Assembly: GCF_029893585.1 (NCBI RefSeq)
Contig: NZ_JARXYX010000008.1
Location: 62,001 to 126,000 of the forward strand
Origin: Streptomyces sp. LBL
GTDB taxonomy: Bacteria; Actinomycetota; Actinomycetes; Streptomycetales; Streptomycetaceae
DNA length: 64,000 bases
Direction: 5' to 3'
Below, in pieces: positions 8,279-17,670 of the stretch. The position numbers and the translations under genes are program-made. How positions within the stretch are numbered: the stretch's first letter is position 1; the number at the start of each line of letters is the position of its first letter. A model generated the notes under the pieces. That model did no database searches, was not told where the DNA came from, and saw only the letters and a list, made by a program, of their open reading frames with translations.

Positions 8279-9529
8279 TCAGCCGCGGAGAAGCGATTCG
8301 AGGATGTCGATCGCGATCGGGATCGACTCCTCCGCGACGTCGAAGGTCTCGCTGTGATGGGGGCCCGGACTCCCCGCTCCGACCATCAGGTACGCGCCCA
8401 TGCCACCGCGCCGCTGGACGTGCCGGATGAGCAGGTTGGCGTCGTCGCTGCCGGCGAGCACCTGGGTCCGGACGATCTCGGTGACCTCGCGATGGGTCTC
8501 GGCCGCCTTGACGATGAGGTCGATCAGCTCGTCGTCGGGAGCGACGGTCGCCGACTGTCCCATGAGGGCGATGTTCACCCGCACACCCTGTGCCAGGGCC
8601 GCCCCCTCCGCGATCGCCCGGACCCGGTCGACCAGCTCGTCGACCACCTCGTCGTCGCTCGCCCGGGCCTCACAGGTCATCACCGCCGAGGAGGGCACGA
8701 TGTTCACCCCGTCACCGGCGACGAGGGTGCCGACGTTGAGCCGGGTGTCCGCCGAGCTGAAGCGCGGGAGCCCCATGATGCCCAGTGCCGACGTCGATGC
8801 CGCGAGCAGCGCGTTGCGGCCGGCTTCCGGTGCGCCGGCCGCGTGCGAGGCCTTGCCCACGAAGTCGATTTTCAGCTTCCTGGTCGCCAGGCCGCCGGTG
8901 AAGCTCCCCACGACCCCACCGACCGCCATGTCTCCGGCCATGTGCACGGCGAGCATGTGGTCGATGTCGTCGGCCGCCCCGGCGTCGATCATCGTCTGCG
9001 CTCCCCGGACCCCCTCCTCGGCGGGCTGGAACAAGATGCGCAGTGAGCCCGCGAAGTCGCGGTCCGTCAGCCGGTGGAGAAGGCCGACGCCGATGGTGGT
9101 GTGCGCGTCATGGCCGCAGGCGTGCATCGCGCCGTTCGTCGAGGCGAAGCCGTTCGCCACCGGGAAATGACCCGCATCGGCCGATTCACGCATCGGGAGC
9201 GCGTCCATGTCGACGCGCAGGCCCCAGCGAGGTCCTGGACGGGCGCCCATCAGGTCCACGACGAGTGCGGTGCCGTTGTCACGGAAGTACCGGGCCCGCT
9301 CCTCCGGGACACCGGAGTCCACCGCGCGAGCCGCCCACTCGTCGAGGGTGGCCTCGGACGGGAAGTTGACCACCGGTGAGAGGTCCTGGACGGCCCTTCC
9401 TGTGAGGACGCGCACCGGGAGTCCGTCGAGCTCTCGTTCTATCCGGGTCGCCGTCCCGATTTCCAGGAATGCGGGCTCCGCGTTGCGGTGCAGTTCCCGG
9501 CGGAAAGCTGTGAGCTGCTCGAAATCCAC
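8279..9529 (-). CDS. M20-family metallo-amidohydrolase
   Basis: 416 residues from GTG 9529 behind GAGAGG. Metal-site motifs of the M20D amidohydrolase branch are present: MHACGHDAHTT (Cys/His/Asp ligands), FQPAEEGVRGA (catalytic Glu pair) and PGPHHSETFD near the C-terminus, with the dimerisation domain between. Relatives remove acyl or aminoacyl groups from small amides (N-acyl amino acids, aminobenzoyl-glutamate). It lies downstream of an Lrp-type regulator and back to back with a peptide-type ABC importer, so an imported amide or peptide is a plausible substrate. No signal peptide: cytoplasmic. Confidence 0.85.
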   Translation of the reverse strand: MDFEQLTAFRRELHRNAEPAFLEIGTATRIERELDGLPVRVLTGRAVQDLSPVVNFPSEATLDEWAARAVDSGVPEERARYFRDNGTALVVDLMGARPGPRWGLRVDMDALPMRESADAGHFPVANGFASTNGAMHACGHDAHTTIGVGLLHRLTDRDFAGSLRILFQPAEEGVRGAQTMIDAGAADDIDHMLAVHMAGDMAVGGVVGSFTGGLATRKLKIDFVGKASHAAGAPEAGRNALLAASTSALGIMGLPRFSSADTRLNVGTLVAGDGVNIVPSSAVMTCEARASDDEVVDELVDRVRAIAEGAALAQGVRVNIALMGQSATVAPDDELIDLIVKAAETHREVTEIVRTQVLAGSDDANLLIRHVQRRGGMGAYLMVGAGSPGPHHSETFDVAEESIPIAIDILESLLRG

Positions 9530-9701
9530 GCCTGACCTCTCGTTTCCACCGTCAGCGACCGCAGGTGCGACCGCCCGGCCGAGGCTATGGGAGGCACCGC
9601 CGATCCGTGCCCGGCAGCGGCGCGATGGCACGGAACATCGAAATTGCCGACCTGCGATGCACGAGATCGCCGAGGAGCGTCGGCCGTCGACGCAGACGCG
9701 G

Positions 9702-10712
9702 TCAGTCCTCGAACACCGGGTGATGGCCCAGAGGGACGAGACGAACATGACGGCCGTCGAGATCGAGGAGGTGGCCGGCTCGCTTCGCGATCCTTGGCAC
9801 GATCCAGCGGTCTTTGACCAGCACTTTGGGGAAGATCGAAGTCAGCCGGTTCTCGATCTCGTCGACCTCGTACAGGCCGCGCACCCAGAGGAACACCGCG
9901 AGGTTGGCGTCACCGGTCACGGAGGCGCACAGGCGCACATGGTTCAGCAGCCGCAGCGAGCCGACGACGCGCTCCAGGTCCGAGGGCTGGACGTCGAGCC
10001 ACAACGCGGCCGCCGCCGACCAGCCCATGAGGGAATGTGAGAAGTCCACTCGCCACGTGACCCAGTTCGCCGCGAGTACCGCGTCGATGTCCCGCGAGAT
10101 CATGGAGAGGGATCGGCCCAGCTCCGGCTGCATGTCGGCGGCACTTCGACGGACGTCCGCCCCCAGTGCGGCGACGACGGCCCGGTGGAGGGGTTTACGC
10201 GTCTTGGGAGGGTCGGACGGCCGGAGGTCGTGCAGTGCCTTGACCTGTTCCTTGGAGAGTGCATGCAGCCGCCAGCTCGAACCCTCGAAGAAGATCCTTC
10301 GGAAATAGTGGGTGCGCAGGCCGACGATGCCAGGAATCACCGCGATGCGCTCGTCTATGTACCGGTCCATGGAGAGCAGGCTGTCGGTCGAGATCATGAT
10401 GTAGAGGTCACGGGGTCCCGAGGTGCAGTTCACGCTGGAGACGGATCCCTGTCCGCCGAGCTCACCGATCACGTGTTCCCGCCGGCCCGGGGCGCAGCTG
10501 ATCTCGACCAACGCGGAGATCATCTCCTCGCGGAGTTGTGTCGCGTCGCCCTCGGAACAGCTCGTCCAGGCCTGCCGCCGGCTGGTGAGAGTCGACCATC
10601 GCCGCGAAATGGTCGAGGGGTCGACGCGGAGGATCTTCCCGAGCTGGGCCCACGAGACCCGGGGATGGATCTGGAGCGCATTGAGGATCTGGGCGTCCAA
10701 CGTGTCGACCAT
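9702..10712 (-). CDS. Lrp/AsnC-family regulator with duplicated domains
   Basis: 336 residues, start MVDTLDAQILNAL (ATG 10712; MLPC four codons earlier is an alternative). The N-terminal helix-turn-helix (SWAQLGKILRVDPSTISRRW, about 19-38) is followed by an Lrp-type domain, then a second, weaker helix-turn-helix plus ligand-domain pair. This is the double-length actinobacterial arrangement. It is divergent from the ABC-importer lipoprotein gene and upstream of the M20 hydrolase, so it probably controls both in response to a small ligand such as an amino acid. Confidence 0.8.
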   Translation of the reverse strand: MVDTLDAQILNALQIHPRVSWAQLGKILRVDPSTISRRWSTLTSRRQAWTSCSEGDATQLREEMISALVEISCAPGRREHVIGELGGQGSVSSVNCTSGPRDLYIMISTDSLLSMDRYIDERIAVIPGIVGLRTHYFRRIFFEGSSWRLHALSKEQVKALHDLRPSDPPKTRKPLHRAVVAALGADVRRSAADMQPELGRSLSMISRDIDAVLAANWVTWRVDFSHSLMGWSAAAALWLDVQPSDLERVVGSLRLLNHVRLCASVTGDANLAVFLWVRGLYEVDEIENRLTSIFPKVLVKDRWIVPRIAKRAGHLLDLDGRHVRLVPLGHHPVFED

Positions 10713-10886
10713 GCACGGCAGCATGCATCCGGACTCTTGATCCTTGCAAAGCGCTGCGCGTGCCGGCGTCCACGGCATCGGTGCGGCTCGGCGTCGGAAA
10801 CAGCGGCAATCCGAAACCAGCCAGAAACCCGGCGACCCGGACTTTTGGAAGGACCGTGCACCAGAACCGCGCGATTTCCCGGTTCC

Positions 10887-10906
10887 TTGCGCGGTGTGCT
10901 CCGCAA
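10887..10906. promoter_or_regulatory. Candidate Lrp operator (inverted repeat)
   Basis: TTGCG-N10-CGCAA lies in the 264-base divergent region between the Lrp gene and the importer operon. Its position fits an operator; the arms are only 5 bp and binding is unproven. Confidence 0.35.
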
Positions 10907-10976
10907 CGACTCGGAAGGATGCGCGCGGCTTAGGCTCCGGCCATCGTTTTTTGGCCATGGGTTTGGGAGGCAACGG

Positions 10977-12527
10977 ATGCGTTCGACGCGTGCTGTGCTG
11001 GCGGTGGTGTCCGTACTGGGGCTGGGTGTCGCCGGCTGCGGGGTGAGTGAGGATGCCGCGAAGGGATCGACGGACACCATCAACATGTCGTTGAACACCG
11101 ATCCGGCCACCTTCGATCCGGCGCTGGCGAAGGGCGGCGACGACTACACGGTGACACGGCTGCTGTTCGACACCCTGGTGCGCAAGGACTCCGGCAACCG
11201 CCTGGTGGGCGGCATCGCGTCGAAGTGGAAGGCGGTCGACGCCGCGCACTACACCTTCGACATCCGCAAGGGGTTGAACTGTTCGGACGGCAGCGCGCTC
11301 ACGCCGTCGGTGGTGGCACGGTCACTGACGCGGTTCGCCTCTCCGAAGACCGGGTCGTCGGGCCGCACGCTGGCACTGGGCCCGGCGACGGCGACGTTCA
11401 CGGCCGACGACGGGGCGGGCACGGTGCGGGCCACGCTGTCCGCTCCCTGGGCGGACTTCCTGACCGGGCTGAGCCTTCCGCAGGCCGGGATCGTGTGCCC
11501 GGCCGGCCTGGCCGACCCCGGGAAACTCGCGACCGGCAAGGTGAAGGGGGCTTTCTCCGGCCCCTACACCCTGGCCTCGTCCCAGCCGGCCGTCGCGTAC
11601 AAGCTGGCACTGAGGCGCGACTACACGGCCTGGCCGAAGTTCGCCAAGCCCCTGCAGGGAAAGCCCGCCGAAAACATCGACCTCACCCCGATCACCGACT
11701 ACTCGACGATCGCCACCCAGCTGCTTTCCGGCAGCCTGGACGTGGGCGTGATCGTCGACGTCAACGCGTCCCGGTTCGACGGTGACGCGAAGTTCACCAC
11801 CTCCCTCACGTCGAACACCACGACGTATCTGATGTTCAACGAGCGCTCCGGGACCGCGTTCGCGGACCGGCCCGATCTGCGCAAGGCAGTGGCACAGGCC
11901 GTCGACGCACAGGCCTTCAGCGACATCGTCAGTGGCAAGCGCGGCAGCACGATCAGCTCGGTCGCGGCGGCCAAGGTCCCCTGCGTCAACACCGACAAGT
12001 CGTTGCTGGCGGCCACCGACCCCGCCGCCGCGGCCAAGAAGCTGGCCGGGGTCCGCGTCCACATCGTGGGCACCACCCTGCTCCGCGGCGGCAACGACTA
12101 CATCGCCGAAGCACTGCGCAAAGCCGGCGCCACCGTCAAGGTCGACTCCCTCGACAACACCAACTGGGCCACCGTGACCACCGCGGGCGGCAAGGACTGG
12201 GACATCAACGTCCAGGGCGACAACAACGTCATGGGCACGCTCACCTCCTCCCTGCTGCGCGTCATGGGCCCGGCGACCGAGGACGGCGGCCGCAACAAGA
12301 TGGGGCTCGTCAACGACGAGGGGTACAAGGCCGTCGAGCAGGCCATGAGCAAGGTCGACCCCGCCGCACAGTGCGCCGCCTTCGCGTCGGCGCAGAAGTC
12401 CTTCCTGCAGCGGGTCGACGCGGTTCCGCTGTCGACCGTGCCGAACACCACGATCGTCGCCAAGGGGTTCTCCGTCCGCGCCTTCGACGACTACCTCGAC
12501 GCCGCCACCCTCCGCATCACCGAATAG
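10977..12527 (+). CDS. ABC importer substrate-binding lipoprotein (family 5, peptide type)
   Basis: 516 residues, ATG behind GGGAGG. A lipoprotein signal ends in the lipobox VAGC with Cys21. The body matches SBP_bac_5: NTDPATFDPA near the N-terminus, then the extended peptide-binding fold. First gene of a four-gene importer operon. The binding protein captures the ligand outside the membrane for the two-permease, two-ATPase complex encoded downstream. The ligand may be a di/oligopeptide or related amide; the adjacent M20 amidohydrolase supports this. Confidence 0.9.
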   Translation: MRSTRAVLAVVSVLGLGVAGCGVSEDAAKGSTDTINMSLNTDPATFDPALAKGGDDYTVTRLLFDTLVRKDSGNRLVGGIASKWKAVDAAHYTFDIRKGLNCSDGSALTPSVVARSLTRFASPKTGSSGRTLALGPATATFTADDGAGTVRATLSAPWADFLTGLSLPQAGIVCPAGLADPGKLATGKVKGAFSGPYTLASSQPAVAYKLALRRDYTAWPKFAKPLQGKPAENIDLTPITDYSTIATQLLSGSLDVGVIVDVNASRFDGDAKFTTSLTSNTTTYLMFNERSGTAFADRPDLRKAVAQAVDAQAFSDIVSGKRGSTISSVAAAKVPCVNTDKSLLAATDPAAAAKKLAGVRVHIVGTTLLRGGNDYIAEALRKAGATVKVDSLDNTNWATVTTAGGKDWDINVQGDNNVMGTLTSSLLRVMGPATEDGGRNKMGLVNDEGYKAVEQAMSKVDPAAQCAAFASAQKSFLQRVDAVPLSTVPNTTIVAKGFSVRAFDDYLDAATLRITE

Positions 12528-12546
12528 CTGGAAGGCCGCCCAGATC

Positions 12547-13575
12547 ATGAGTTCTCTCAGTTCCGCGGAGCTCCCGGCACGTCCGCACCGCCTCCCGCAC
12601 CTCTCCTCGCCCTGGCTCGGGTTCGCCGTCCGGCGGCTGATCGGCCTCGCCGCGGTCTTCGTCTCGCTCCTCGTCGTGTCGTTCCTGATCGTCCAGCTCA
12701 TTCCCGGCGATCCGGCGGCGGGAATCGCGGGCGCCAACGCCGATTCTGCGGACATCGCACGCGTCCGGGTCGAACTCGGACTCGACCGACCGCTCGGGCA
12801 GCGGTTCCTGGACTACGCCGGAAACGTCCTCTCCGGGCACCTCGGCACGTCGTTCATGTACCGGCAGCCCGTGGAGACGATCGTCTTCAACCGGCTCCCC
12901 TTCACGGCGACCATCGCACTGGCCGGAATCGTCATCGTGCTGCTGGTCTCGATTCCGCTGGGCATGACCGTCGGGGTGCTGACGCAGGGCGGGCGGCGCG
13001 GGTGGCTGGACACGGTGTTCGGAGTGATCACCGGCTTCCTCGACGCGATTCCGGGCTACATCATGGCGTCGTTCCTCGTCGTGATGTTCGCCGTGGGCAT
13101 CGGGGTGGTGCCGCTCTATCCCCCCGCGTACACGCCCCGCTTCGGGGCCCAGTCGTTCATCCTTCCCGTCGCGTCGATCGTGATCGGCCCGATCTGCACC
13201 GTTGCCCGGGTCGTCCGCCGCGAGACGGCGGTCGTGCTCGACCAGGACTACACGAGAACCGCGCGTGGCTGGCGTCTGCCCGCCCTCAAGCGGTACGTGA
13301 AGTGGACGCTGCCCAACATTCTCACCACCACGCTCACCCTGAGCGGGCTCATCCTGACGGGGATGATCGGCGGAGCGATCGTCATCGAGTCGGTGTTCGC
13401 GCTGCCGGGCCTCGGCAGCGGCATCATCAAGGCCATCCTCGACCGGGACTACCCGGTCATCCAGGGCATGGTGATCGTCATCGGCATGATCGCGGCGCTG
13501 GTCCATCTCCTCGTCGACGTGCTGCTGGGGCTGATCGACCGACGCACCCTCGGGGGTTCGCATGTCTCCGCGTAA
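12547..13575 (+). CDS. ABC importer permease, DppB type
   Basis: 342 residues with six membrane helices. The first helix (LIGLAAVFVSLLVVSFLIVQLIPGDPAAG) ends in the PGDP motif of DppB/OppB proteins, and an EAA-type loop follows RETAVVLDQDYTRTARGW. It starts 19 bases after the lipoprotein stop and its 3' end overlaps the next gene by 14 bases, so the operon is tightly coupled. Together with the following protein it forms the transmembrane channel. Confidence 0.9.
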   Translation: MSSLSSAELPARPHRLPHLSSPWLGFAVRRLIGLAAVFVSLLVVSFLIVQLIPGDPAAGIAGANADSADIARVRVELGLDRPLGQRFLDYAGNVLSGHLGTSFMYRQPVETIVFNRLPFTATIALAGIVIVLLVSIPLGMTVGVLTQGGRRGWLDTVFGVITGFLDAIPGYIMASFLVVMFAVGIGVVPLYPPAYTPRFGAQSFILPVASIVIGPICTVARVVRRETAVVLDQDYTRTARGWRLPALKRYVKWTLPNILTTTLTLSGLILTGMIGGAIVIESVFALPGLGSGIIKAILDRDYPVIQGMVIVIGMIAALVHLLVDVLLGLIDRRTLGGSHVSA

Positions 13576-15289
13576 CCGACGGCACCGGGCGAACCCCGGA
13601 CTCGTCCTGGGTCTGGCGCTGCTGGGCGTCATCGTCCTCATCGCCGTACTGGCACCCGTCCTTTTCACCGACGGGGCGAACGAAATGGGCAGCCGGTTCG
13701 CCGCTCCCTCGTCCGGGCACTGGCTCGGAACCGACGCCGCCGGTCACGACATGCTGCTGCGCAGCCTGGTCGCCACCCGTCTGACCCTGGTGATGACGGT
13801 GGGCGCCACGGCCATCGCGGTCATCCTTGGCGTCGGTCTGGGCACCGGCGTATGGCTCATGCCGGCCCGCGCCCGGGAGATCTGCCTTCGCGTGATCGAC
13901 GCGATGGTCGCCTTCCCCGCGCTGCTTCTCGCCCTCGTCGTCGCGGCGGTCCTGGGCGCGGGGGGTTCCTCGGTGGTGATCGCCATCGGAGTGGCCGGTA
14001 TCCCCTACTTCGCACGTCTCACCGCGAACCTCGCCGCGAAGGTCTCCCAGCACGAGTACATCTCGACCGCGCGCCTGCTCGGGGTGAGCCGGCCGCGGAT
14101 CGTGCTGAGGCACATGCTGCCCAACATGGCGGAGCCGCTTCTGGTGCTTTCGGCGTCGACGTTCGCCAGCACCCTCACGGCCCTGTCCGCCCTCTCGTTC
14201 GTCGGCATCGGCGTCCAGGCGCCCTCGTACGACTGGGGAAAGCTGCTCAGCGAGGCGTTGCCGTCGCTGCTGGCGGACCGGCCGTACCAGATGGTGGGTC
14301 CGGCGGTTCTCGTGATCGTGACCGGCCTCGCCGCCGTGCTGATCGGCGACGGGCTCGCCGCCGCGGCCAACCCACGAGCGGGGCGGAAGACCGCCGGCCG
14401 GACGAACGCGCGCGACGCGGGGCAAAAGACACCGGTCTCGGGGGACGAGCAGGCCGGGCATCTCGTCGACGTACGGGGGCTGTGGATTCACCACGGCGAC
14501 AAGGCGCTGGTCAAGGGCATCTCGTTCGGCATCAGGAAGGGCGAGATCGTCGGGATCGTGGGAGAGAGCGGGTCCGGGAAGACCCTGACCGCGATGGCGC
14601 TCGCGCAACTCCTGCCCGACGGCCTCACCTCGGACTGCGGTCGCATGGCCCTGGGCGACCTCGATCTTCTGAGGCCCGTCCCACCAGGTCTGCTGGCCGA
14701 CCGGGTCAGCCTCGTCTACCAGGACCCCGGCTCCACGTTCAACCCGGCACTGCGCATGGGCACCCAGCTCACCGAGGTGCTGCGCACCCACAAGGGGCAC
14801 GACAGGCAGGAGGCGAAGCGCCGGATCGTGGACGCGCTGCGGGTGGTGCACATGACGGAACCGGAAGACCGTATGAAGCAGTATCCGCACGAACTCTCGG
14901 GCGGCATGCGACAGCGCGCGATGATCGCGGCAGCACTGGCGACCGATCCTCACCTGATCATCGCCGACGAACCGACCACGGCTCTGGACGTGACGGTCCA
15001 GGCGGAGATCCTGCGCGAACTGGGTCGCGTCAACAGCCGCTTCGGCACCTCGATCATGTTCATCTCGCACGACATCGGCGTGGTACGCGCCCTGTGTCAT
15101 CGCGTGATCGTCATGTACCACGGCGAGGTGGTGGAGGAGATCGCCGCAGCGGACCTGACGGTGGAATCCGCCCGCCATCCCTACACGAGGGCCCTCCTCG
15201 GAGCCACGCCGGACATCGGCAGTCCCGTGGCGAAGCTGCCCGGCATGTCCTGGGCCCCGGACGCGACGAAGGAGCACGCACATGGCTGA
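13562..15289 (+). CDS. ABC importer permease-ATPase fusion (DppC-DppD type)
   Basis: 575 residues. Residues about 1-275 form a DppC-like permease (membrane helices; EYISTARLLGVSRPRIVLRHMLPNM is the cytoplasmic coupling loop). A charged linker (about 275-300) leads to a complete ATPase: Walker A GESGSGKT (about 338), signature LSGGMRQR (about 445), Walker B LIIADEP (about 465) and the switch His in ISHD. The downstream ATPase gene overlaps by 8 bases. Fusing one permease to one ATPase fixes the stoichiometry; such fusions are known in actinobacteria. Confidence 0.9.
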   Translation: MSPRNRRHRANPGLVLGLALLGVIVLIAVLAPVLFTDGANEMGSRFAAPSSGHWLGTDAAGHDMLLRSLVATRLTLVMTVGATAIAVILGVGLGTGVWLMPARAREICLRVIDAMVAFPALLLALVVAAVLGAGGSSVVIAIGVAGIPYFARLTANLAAKVSQHEYISTARLLGVSRPRIVLRHMLPNMAEPLLVLSASTFASTLTALSALSFVGIGVQAPSYDWGKLLSEALPSLLADRPYQMVGPAVLVIVTGLAAVLIGDGLAAAANPRAGRKTAGRTNARDAGQKTPVSGDEQAGHLVDVRGLWIHHGDKALVKGISFGIRKGEIVGIVGESGSGKTLTAMALAQLLPDGLTSDCGRMALGDLDLLRPVPPGLLADRVSLVYQDPGSTFNPALRMGTQLTEVLRTHKGHDRQEAKRRIVDALRVVHMTEPEDRMKQYPHELSGGMRQRAMIAAALATDPHLIIADEPTTALDVTVQAEILRELGRVNSRFGTSIMFISHDIGVVRALCHRVIVMYHGEVVEEIAAADLTVESARHPYTRALLGATPDIGSPVAKLPGMSWAPDATKEHAHG

Positions 15290-16094
15290 GGAAGCGGCGA
15301 CTGTCGAGGTCCGCGACCTCGAAGTGAGCTACGGCTGGGGACGGAGTGCGACACGCATCCTCCACGGAATCTCGATGGATGTCGCCGCGGGACGCACCGT
15401 CGGTGTCGTCGGCGAATCCGGATCGGGCAAATCGACGCTGGCGAAGGCGCTGACCGGCACGCTCCGGCCGACCGCGGGGAGCGTGCGGATCAGCGGCGCG
15501 GACGTGTTCGCCACCCGCGGTGCGGACCGTGAGGCACTGCGGCGCAAGGTCCAGCTGATCCCGCAGGACCCCTACTCCTCGCTCGATCCCCGTCGGACCG
15601 TCGGGGAGGCACTCGCCGAAGCGGTGGACCCGCGGCACGCCCACGTCAAGAAGCACCAGGACGAGGTCGTGCACTGGCTCGACATGGTCAGGATGCCGGC
15701 GGACACCATCCACCGGTATCCCCACGAGTGCTCGGGGGGACAGCGCCAGCGGGTTGCGATCGCCCGCGGACTGATCCTCGGCCCGGAGGTCGTGATCGCG
15801 GACGAGATCACCTCGGCGCTCGATGTCTCGGTCCAGGCGGAGATCCTCAACCTCATCGCGAAACTGCGCGAGGAACTCGGTCTGACCATGGTGTTCATCT
15901 CGCACAACCTGGCCGTCGTCCGGCACGTCAGTGACGACGTCATGGTGATGTACCGCGGCGACATCGTGGAACACGGTACGGCCGCGGATCTCTACGAGCG
16001 TCCACAGCACGCCTACACACGTGCGCTGCTCGACGCGGTCCCGGGCGCCCCCGGCTTCGACATCACGCCGCACCCGCAGGAGAACAGCGTGTGA
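15282..16094 (+). CDS. ABC importer ATPase, DppF type
   Basis: 270 residues: Walker A GESGSGKS (about 45), signature CSGGQRQR (Cys replaces the usual Leu), Walker B VVIADEI, H-loop ISHN, and the C-terminal oligopeptide-transporter extension around HAYTRALLDAVPG. It pairs with the ATPase half of the preceding fusion. The operon ends at a strong hairpin 30 bases downstream. Confidence 0.9.
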   Translation: MAEEAATVEVRDLEVSYGWGRSATRILHGISMDVAAGRTVGVVGESGSGKSTLAKALTGTLRPTAGSVRISGADVFATRGADREALRRKVQLIPQDPYSSLDPRRTVGEALAEAVDPRHAHVKKHQDEVVHWLDMVRMPADTIHRYPHECSGGQRQRVAIARGLILGPEVVIADEITSALDVSVQAEILNLIAKLREELGLTMVFISHNLAVVRHVSDDVMVMYRGDIVEHGTAADLYERPQHAYTRALLDAVPGAPGFDITPHPQENSV

Positions 16095-16125
16095 CGTGGA
16101 GAGACGGTCTCCGTCGCCTCGCGGA

Positions 16126-16170
16126 AAAGAGTTCGGTCCCCAGGTCACAGACGTGGGGACCGAACTCTTT
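16126..16170. terminator. Bidirectional terminator between convergent genes
   Basis: Perfect 16-bp stem (16126-16141 pairing 16155-16170) with a 13-base loop, flanked by A and T runs on opposite sides. It serves the ABC-importer operon from the left and the small membrane-protein gene from the right; that gene's stop codon touches the last stem base. Confidence 0.9.
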
Positions 16171-16346
16171 CACTTGCGTCCGACCGATGCGGCAACGGGC
16201 GAACCGACGGGGACCGCGGGGGACGGGGCGACGGCCGGTTCGGGTCGGTCGGCGTCCTCTCCCGGCAGCAGCAGCTCCTCGTATCGGCCCAGCGCCAGCA
16301 TCACGCCGAGCATGACGAGCGGAATGATCACAGCGAGCACCGCCAT
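16170..16346 (-). CDS. 58-residue single-span membrane protein
   Basis: Starts MAVLAVIIPLVMLGVMLAL, one membrane helix, then RYEELLLPGEDADRP and a Pro/Ala/Val-rich tail ending VGRK. ATG 16346 has AGAAGGA nine bases upstream. A longer frame to 16766 has no ribosome binding site and overlaps the divergent DUF2795 gene. Function unknown; short single-span proteins of this form are common in Streptomyces. Confidence 0.7.
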   Translation of the reverse strand: MAVLAVIIPLVMLGVMLALGRYEELLLPGEDADRPEPAVAPSPAVPVGSPVAASVGRK

Positions 16347-16476
16347 GGCATGTCCTTCTGCAGGAATGTGCGCGGGGGGCCCGACTCGGGTCTCCCGGCA
16401 TTGGGGGTGCAAACCCCGTGTCGGCCTCCGGTCCTCGGGTACGCGGTGGCCACTTCGAAGGATCTGGAGGGCGAAC

Positions 16477-16863
16477 ATGCAGCGAGGCAGCGACCGGCTG
16501 AGCCGCCACCGCGACGACGAGATGAAGCACGAACTGCAGGGTCTGCTGCGGTCCGGGCACCCCACGCGAACCGAGGAGTGGAACGACCCCGAGCCGACCG
16601 CCGACGACGACCCCGAGATCGCGGGCGGTCCGGTGACCCCGGGCCGCGCCGGAGCGTCCCTGGAGGCGGTCCGGCTGGAGCTGGCCCGGCTCCTGGGCCG
16701 CAGCTCGTTCCCCGCGAGCGCCGGGGACCTGGTGCGCGTCCTGCGCCGCAAGAACGCCCCCGACACCCTGGTCGAGGCCCTGGAACGGCTGCCGCGCAGG
16801 GAGCGCTACGCCAACGTCCAGGAACTCGCGCGGGCCGTGACCCGGCGGGAGGGACCGCAGTGA
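16477..16863 (+). CDS. DUF2795-domain protein
   Basis: 128 residues, ATG behind CTGGAGGG. The C-terminal half (ELARLLGRSSFPASAGDLVRVLRR to ERLPRRERYANVQELARAV, about 65-123) matches the small helical DUF2795 domain, often found in actinobacterial stress regions. The N-terminal half is charged and probably disordered. Its TGA overlaps the GTG of the CBS-domain gene (GTGA), so the two are co-translated. No biochemical role is known to me. Confidence 0.8.
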   Translation: MQRGSDRLSRHRDDEMKHELQGLLRSGHPTRTEEWNDPEPTADDDPEIAGGPVTPGRAGASLEAVRLELARLLGRSSFPASAGDLVRVLRRKNAPDTLVEALERLPRRERYANVQELARAVTRREGPQ

Positions 16864-17312
16864 CGGCCTACTTCGTGAAGGACGTGATGACACCCGGGGT
16901 GGTCGCCGTCCGCCCGGACGCCTCGCTCGTCGAGGCGGCGCAGCTGATGCGCGCGCAGGACATCGGCGATGTCCTGGTGGCCGACGGACAGCGCGTCGTG
17001 GGGATGCTCACCGACCGGGACATCACGGTGCGGGCCATCGCCGACGGCGTCGACCCGTTGACCGTGAGCGCCCACGCCGTGTGCACACCGGACCCGGTGG
17101 TGGTGGCTCCCGACGACCCGGTGTCGGCGGCGATCGCCCTGATGCGGGCGCACGCCGTACGGCGGCTGCCGGTCGTCGAGGACGGGCTGCCGGTGGGCAT
17201 GGTCAGCCTCGGCGACGTCGCCGAGGCCGAGGATCCGGACTCGACGCTCGCCGACATCAGCCGGGCCGAGCCGGACGCGGAGCGGGGCGGCGACGGGCGG
17301 GAGGTCCTTTGA
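16860..17312 (+). CDS. CBS-domain-pair protein
   Basis: 150 residues starting VTAYFVKDVMTPGVVAV. Two CBS motifs: first VMTPGVVAVRPDASLVEAA to GMLTDRDITVRA, second CTPDPVVVAPDDPVSAAI to GMVSLGDVAE. CBS pairs bind adenine nucleotides or related ligands and usually act as sensors. There is no attached effector domain, so it would work as a free regulatory module. Coupled to the DUF2795 gene and followed 52 bases later by a damaged DJ-1 gene. Confidence 0.85.
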   Translation: MTAYFVKDVMTPGVVAVRPDASLVEAAQLMRAQDIGDVLVADGQRVVGMLTDRDITVRAIADGVDPLTVSAHAVCTPDPVVVAPDDPVSAAIALMRAHAVRRLPVVEDGLPVGMVSLGDVAEAEDPDSTLADISRAEPDAERGGDGREVL

Positions 17313-17364
17313 ACGGGGACCGCCGCGCTTCGAGAAACTTTCCAGGAAAGGTGGTCGAACCACC

Positions 17365-17589
17365 ATGCGCATCGCGTTTCTGACGACACCCGAAGGCGTC
17401 GAGCAGATCGAACTCACCGATCCGTGGCAGGCCGCGAAGGACGCGGGCCACGACCCCGCGCCGGTGTCGACGGAGCCGGGTGAGATCCAGGCCTTCCACC
17501 ACCTCGAGCTCGTCACCAGCCGCAAGCCGGACGACCTCAAGGCCTTCTGCGAGGCCTACCTCGACGTGTTCGCCCAGGAGGCCGCCTGA
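17365..17589 (+). pseudogene. DJ-1/PfpI-family protein with its middle deleted
   Basis: 74 residues in one clean frame from ATG 17365. The first 47 or so (MRIAFLTTPEGVEQIEL to STEPGEIQAFHHL) are the N-terminus of a DJ-1/PfpI-like protein; the remainder (LVTSRKPDDLKAFCEAYLDVF) is the family's C-terminal helix. About 100 residues that should lie between are missing, including the nucleophilic elbow (ICHGPW-type Cys). The deletion is in frame, so a short stable product could be made, but not the known activity. Confidence 0.75.
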
Positions 17590-17670
17590 CGGAGCGCACC
17601 GGCGGCACGGGAACGGCCGCCGGTGCGCCGCTGACCGGCCAGGAAGGGCTCAGGAAGAGCTCAGGAGCTT

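Noticed and set aside
13478..15283. A 601-codon minus-strand frame
   Set aside because: Antisense to the permease-ATPase fusion; no ribosome binding site, no recognisable domain, His/Arg-rich shadow translation.
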